A stretch of 8,329 bases of DNA from Alphaproteobacteria bacterium (lineage in GTDB: Bacteria; Pseudomonadota; Alphaproteobacteria; UBA1280; UBA12223): positions 1 through 8,329 of the forward strand of contig DMEM01000043.1 of the NCBI GenBank assembly GCA_003450915.1, written 5' to 3'. This document shows positions 6,422 to 8,329 of this stretch, in pieces. Both the position numbers and the translations under genes were made by a program. The notes beneath the pieces were generated by a model. That model searched no databases. It was not told the origin of the DNA and saw only the letters and a list, made by a program, of their open reading frames with translations. The first letter of the stretch is position 1, and each line of letters opens with the position of its first letter.

Positions 6422-6955
6422 TTAGTCGATTTCTGTTACTAGAGTAACTTTATCCATTTTATCGCCTTGTACGATTTGATCAACAACTTCCATGCCTTTA
6501 ACAACTTGGCCGAATACTGTGTATTCGTGGTCTAAGAATCTTGCATCTTTTAGTACGAAGTAGAATTGGCTACCTGCTGAATCAGGGTGTCCTGCTCTTG
6601 CCATACCTAAAGCACCTCTAACGTGAGGTCTGTCATTGAATTCAGCTTTTAGGTTATAACCTGGGCCGCCTGTACCTGTACCTGTTGGATCACCAGTTTG
6701 AGCAACAAAGTCAGAAACAACTCTGTGGAATACTAAACCGTTATAAAAACCGTCTTTAGTTAGCTTTTTAAAAGCTGCAACGTGTTTTGGAGCGTCTTGC
6801 TCGAAAAATTCGAAGAATACGTTACCGTATTTAGTTTCAACTTTAATGTACTCTTTTTGTACTTGATCTGTCATAGATTTTTCTCCTGTGATAATTTCTG
6901 CCTTAGCATTTGCTGCTGTAAACATTGCCAAAGCACATAGAAATAATTTTTTCAT
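6422..6955 (-). CDS. Cyclophilin-type peptidyl-prolyl cis-trans isomerase with signal peptide
   Basis: Cyclophilin fold enzyme that speeds proline cis-trans isomerisation during protein folding. The 177 residues start with a signal peptide (MKKLFLCALAMFTAANAKA), so the full form should be periplasmic. The catalytic domain spans about 36-176 with FHRVVSDFVAQTGDPTGTG. R78, F83 and Q86 correspond to human CypA R55, F60 and Q63. RGALGMARAGHPDSAGSQFYFVL and LDHEYTVFGQV follow. The CypA tryptophan is Phe (F140) and its catalytic-site His126 is Tyr (Y145), as in many bacterial members. The ATG at 6955 has AAGGA 8 bases upstream. M28 (6874) also has AGGAG 8 bases upstream and would give a 150-residue cytoplasmic form. 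In alphaproteobacteria such genes are often close to queA. Here the HD and crcB genes lie between. It has its own promoter candidate and terminator. Confidence 0.96.
   Translation of the reverse strand: MKKLFLCALAMFTAANAKAEIITGEKSMTDQVQKEYIKVETKYGNVFFEFFEQDAPKHVAAFKKLTKDGFYNGLVFHRVVSDFVAQTGDPTGTGTGGPGYNLKAEFNDRPHVRGALGMARAGHPDSAGSQFYFVLKDARFLDHEYTVFGQVVKGMEVVDQIVQGDKMDKVTLVTEID
6872..6887 (-). promoter_or_regulatory. Internal ribosome binding site and ATG within the cyclophilin gene
   Basis: On the minus strand AGGAG (6883-6887) lies 8 bases before the in-frame ATG of codon 28 (6872-6874). The codons between are part of the linker after the signal peptide. Starting here would remove the signal peptide and leave the whole isomerase domain, so one gene could give an exported and a cytoplasmic enzyme. 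It is also possible that this is the sole true start. Confidence 0.5.
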
Positions 6956-6995
6956 GTGATTGTTCCTTATTATATTTTTTAACTGAGATAGTTTT

Positions 6996-7024
6996 ATTAT
7001 AAATTAGCCTATAAGATTGGATAA
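6996..7024 (-). promoter_or_regulatory. Candidate cyclophilin promoter
   Basis: A perfect TATAAT on the minus strand (6996-7001) has a TTATCC -35 candidate (7019-7024) at 17 bases. The leader would be about 35 bases. A second TATAAT lies at 7024-7029 but has no convincing -35. Confidence 0.45.
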
Positions 7025-7058
7025 TTATAATAATACCCAATAAAATAACATAGGTTAA

Positions 7059-7091
7059 ATATTTTTGCTAGCTTTTTACAATAAAAAAAGA
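7059..7091. repeat. Direct repeat copy 1 (33 bases, GCTAGC core)
   Basis: This stretch is identical to 8159-8190 except for one T (T5 versus T4 after the GCTAGC at 7067-7072). The GCTAGC palindromes are exactly 1100 bases apart. Read on the minus strand, the copy starts in the U-tract of the terminator at 7089-7122 and lies about 104 bases upstream of the cyclophilin ATG. The identity ends abruptly on both sides. Confidence 0.9.
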
Positions 7092-7122
7092 CTTGAGATC
7101 TGCTAAACACAACCTCAAGTCT
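7083..7122 (-). terminator. Terminator of the unrecognised 298-residue protein gene
   Basis: A 9-bp perfect stem (7089-7097 with 7114-7122, AGACTTGAG/CTCAAGTCT) encloses a 16-base loop. On the minus strand it is followed by seven T's (7083-7089). It begins 28 bases after the stop codon at 7150. The loop is longer than usual, but the T-tract is ideal. Confidence 0.8.
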
Positions 7123-7149
7123 ATAAATAATAATCGATAATACAAAACA

Positions 7150-8046
7150 TTAAGCAATTCTAATCAACTCATTAAACTCCATATCATACAGCCCCATAAT
7201 TTCATACAAAGAATCATCACTGTAATAATAGGTTTTTCCGTTGAAGTGAAAACAGTCTTCATATTCTGCGTAAGAATAATTTAATTTACGCTTATCCAAC
7301 AGATATTTAACCCGGCTTAACTCAAGAACAAAATGTTTTTTTCGGTAACGACTTGAACTTATAATATGGTTTAATTCAGCTCGTTCCTGTAAGAATCCTC
7401 CTTTTTCAGTCAAGTTTGCCTTCGGTATTTCTCCGTATACTGTTCGATGACTTACATTCATTTTACAAGCATCGCCTTCATAAAGTCGATTTCTTGCTTT
7501 TTTGAAGTCTACGTAAGTTTCAAAACCTTCCCAGGTAAATAAATGTTCAAACTTATGTTTTCTATTTGTTGAAATATATCCCAGAGGATTAAGCAGCTTA
7601 ACTACTAGGTTATAATAAACAACCCCATTCTCTCGATATATTTTTTGATCAAGAATTTCGGACTTTTCCTTGACAAAAGATAATGTATTTCCAGGCTTTG
7701 TACAGTCTCTAGTATGTTGTTTTTGACCTTTAGTTAAGCCATGCACTCCAAACAAACTGTCATTTCGCTTAATGTTGAAAGAGATGAACAATATGAAATG
7801 ATTATCATCATTACCGTCAGGTCCGACAATCAACGGATAACCATTAGGCTTTACAATAATTCTTGACAATGATGTATCAAACAAGCCTTCTTTTGTGTAG
7901 CAAGGCGCTAAATCTTCAGCGTAGTTAATAAAAAAACGCTCTTTTTTCATGTTACAAAATAAAGAATTTCGGGGATACTTTCCCCTTTTAGGGCCAAATC
8001 TCCAAATATTTGGTGCAGACTGATCAATATTAATAATCTTAATCAT
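7150..8046 (-). CDS. Unrecognised 298-residue protein in a repeat-bounded unit
   Basis: I do not recognise this protein. It has no signal peptide and no clear membrane segment, and is rich in Lys/Arg and aromatic residues, consistent with a soluble, possibly nucleic-acid-binding protein (speculative). The N-terminal part contains WRFGPKRGKYPRN (15-27) and a beta-rich hydrophobic stretch HFILFISFNI (83-92). A basic central part follows (about 104-245), then an acidic, Tyr-rich C-terminus with HFNGKTYYYSDDSLYEIMG (about 267-285). Cysteines are scattered (C31, C49, C115, C194, C265), with no zinc-finger spacing. The start is well supported by AAGGAGG 4 bases before the ATG. It has its own promoter candidate and terminator and lies between two copies of a 32/33-base direct repeat. 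It uses CTG leucine and CGG arginine codons, which looks different from the housekeeping genes. Signs of transfer are suggestive only. Confidence 0.8.
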   Translation of the reverse strand: MIKIINIDQSAPNIWRFGPKRGKYPRNSLFCNMKKERFFINYAEDLAPCYTKEGLFDTSLSRIIVKPNGYPLIVGPDGNDDNHFILFISFNIKRNDSLFGVHGLTKGQKQHTRDCTKPGNTLSFVKEKSEILDQKIYRENGVVYYNLVVKLLNPLGYISTNRKHKFEHLFTWEGFETYVDFKKARNRLYEGDACKMNVSHRTVYGEIPKANLTEKGGFLQERAELNHIISSSRYRKKHFVLELSRVKYLLDKRKLNYSYAEYEDCFHFNGKTYYYSDDSLYEIMGLYDMEFNELIRIA

Positions 8047-8050
8047 GTAG

Positions 8051-8057
8051 CCTCCTT
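8051..8057 (-). promoter_or_regulatory. Strong Shine-Dalgarno of the 298-residue protein gene
   Basis: AAGGAGG on the minus strand, 4 bases before the ATG, is the best anti-16S match in the window. The other genes mostly use AAGGA. It fixes the start codon and suggests efficient translation. Confidence 0.8.
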
Positions 8058-8099
8058 ATTCATAAAAAGAAAAACGGTACAAAATAGTATTACTTATTA

Positions 8100-8127
8100 T
8101 ATATAGCCATTTTTTAAACTTTTTCAA
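8100..8127 (-). promoter_or_regulatory. Candidate promoter of the 298-residue protein gene
   Basis: On the minus strand TTGAAA (8122-8127) is followed after 16 bases by TATATA (8100-8105). A TATAAT overlaps at 8096-8101. The leader would be about 45 bases. The promoter lies inside the repeat-bounded unit, so the unit would carry its own promoter, gene and terminator. Confidence 0.45.
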
Positions 8128-8158
8128 TAGAACTTCTTTCGATATTTTATTGTTTTTT

Positions 8159-8190
8159 ATATTTTTGCTAGCTTTTACAATAAAAAAAGA
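8159..8190. repeat. Direct repeat copy 2 (32 bases, GCTAGC core)
   Basis: Second copy of the element at 7059-7091, with one T fewer after GCTAGC (8167-8172). On the minus strand it starts in the T-rich tail of the terminator at 8194-8220 and lies about 113 bases upstream of the ATG of the 298-residue protein gene, a position similar to that of copy 1 relative to the cyclophilin. Confidence 0.9.
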
Positions 8191-8220
8191 AAAGCCGACT
8201 GATATAAAATATCAGTCGGC
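8182..8220 (-). terminator. Terminator of a leftward gene entering from the right edge
   Basis: An 11-bp perfect stem (8194-8204 with 8210-8220, GCCGACTGATA/TATCAGTCGGC) has a five-base loop. On the minus strand it is followed by TTTTCTTTTTTT. No T-run follows on the plus strand, so it serves leftward transcription. It is 36 bases after the putative stop codon at 8257-8259. Confidence 0.85.
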
Positions 8221-8256
8221 CATTTACTTTCTTAATTCGCTATAAAAACTGCTTTT

Positions 8257-8329
8257 TTAAAAAACAACCTCAGATTCTTTCAAATAATTATCAAAAGTAA
8301 CACTATTTTTACAATCAAAATCAAAAACA
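8257..8329 (-). CDS. Possible C-terminal end of a leftward gene cut by the window edge
   Basis: On the minus strand one frame is open from the window edge for 23 codons to a TAA at 8257-8259, ending in the residues DNYLKESEVVF. The strong leftward terminator shortly after supports a real gene end here. The tail does not resemble the C-terminus of the neighbouring 298-residue protein, so it is not an obvious paralogue. No function can be given from this fragment. Confidence 0.45.
   Translation of the reverse strand, partial: VFDFDCKNSVTFDNYLKESEVVF

Noticed and set aside
7059..8190. Integron gene cassette with attC sites
   Set aside because: The intergenic hairpins differ completely between the two sites, and I find no paired RYYYAAC/GTTRRRY core around them. 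The conserved part lies outside the hairpins.
7059..8190. Insertion sequence or transposon
   Set aside because: The flanking repeats are direct, not inverted, and the enclosed protein shows no DDE, HUH or serine/tyrosine recombinase motifs that I can see.

Overview
The window is a low-G+C bacterial chromosome segment (roughly one third G+C by eye). It carries mostly housekeeping genes plus a few proteins I do not recognise. An alphaproteobacterium is the best guess. The AlaRS has an alphaproteobacterial-looking catalytic-domain segment (an EDIWGGLPGTPEEDGDRF stretch), and a signal-peptide cyclophilin lies close to queA, as it often does in that class. This is inferred from motifs, not from a database search.

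Layout, left to right. (1) The left edge may hold the last 28 codons of a plus-strand gene. It ends in a bidirectional terminator shared with alaS, which runs leftward as a complete 880-residue alanyl-tRNA synthetase. (2) A 285-base divergent region carries an alaS promoter candidate and a promoter candidate for an unrecognised secreted acidic protein (plus strand, ATG at 3051). (3) That gene converges, across a second bidirectional terminator, on a leftward cluster. Its transcription order is an HD-domain phosphohydrolase, the fluoride channel crcB/fluC, the queuosine enzyme queA and a small four-cysteine exported protein. Gaps in the cluster are 16, 13 and 38 bases. (4) Upstream of the cluster, behind its own terminator, lies a cyclophilin-type peptidyl-prolyl isomerase. 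It has a signal peptide and, in addition, a second well-placed start codon just after the signal sequence. (5) Next comes a 298-residue protein I do not recognise, also leftward, with a near-perfect Shine-Dalgarno and its own terminator. (6) The right edge may hold the last 23 codons of another leftward gene, followed by a strong terminator.

Functionally the known genes are translation and housekeeping functions: tRNA charging, tRNA wobble modification, fluoride export and protein folding. I see no CRISPR array, transposase, integrase, rRNA or tRNA gene.

The most unusual structure is at the right. A 32/33-base direct repeat with a central GCTAGC occurs at 7059-7091 and 8159-8190. Each copy begins in the U-tract of a leftward terminator, and the two copies bracket exactly one gene, the unrecognised 298-residue protein, in a unit of about 1.1 kb. 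That arrangement is what a single-gene insertion or excision unit, or a terminator-linked recombination site, would leave. The rest of the window looks ordinary, and I do not claim a proven new system.
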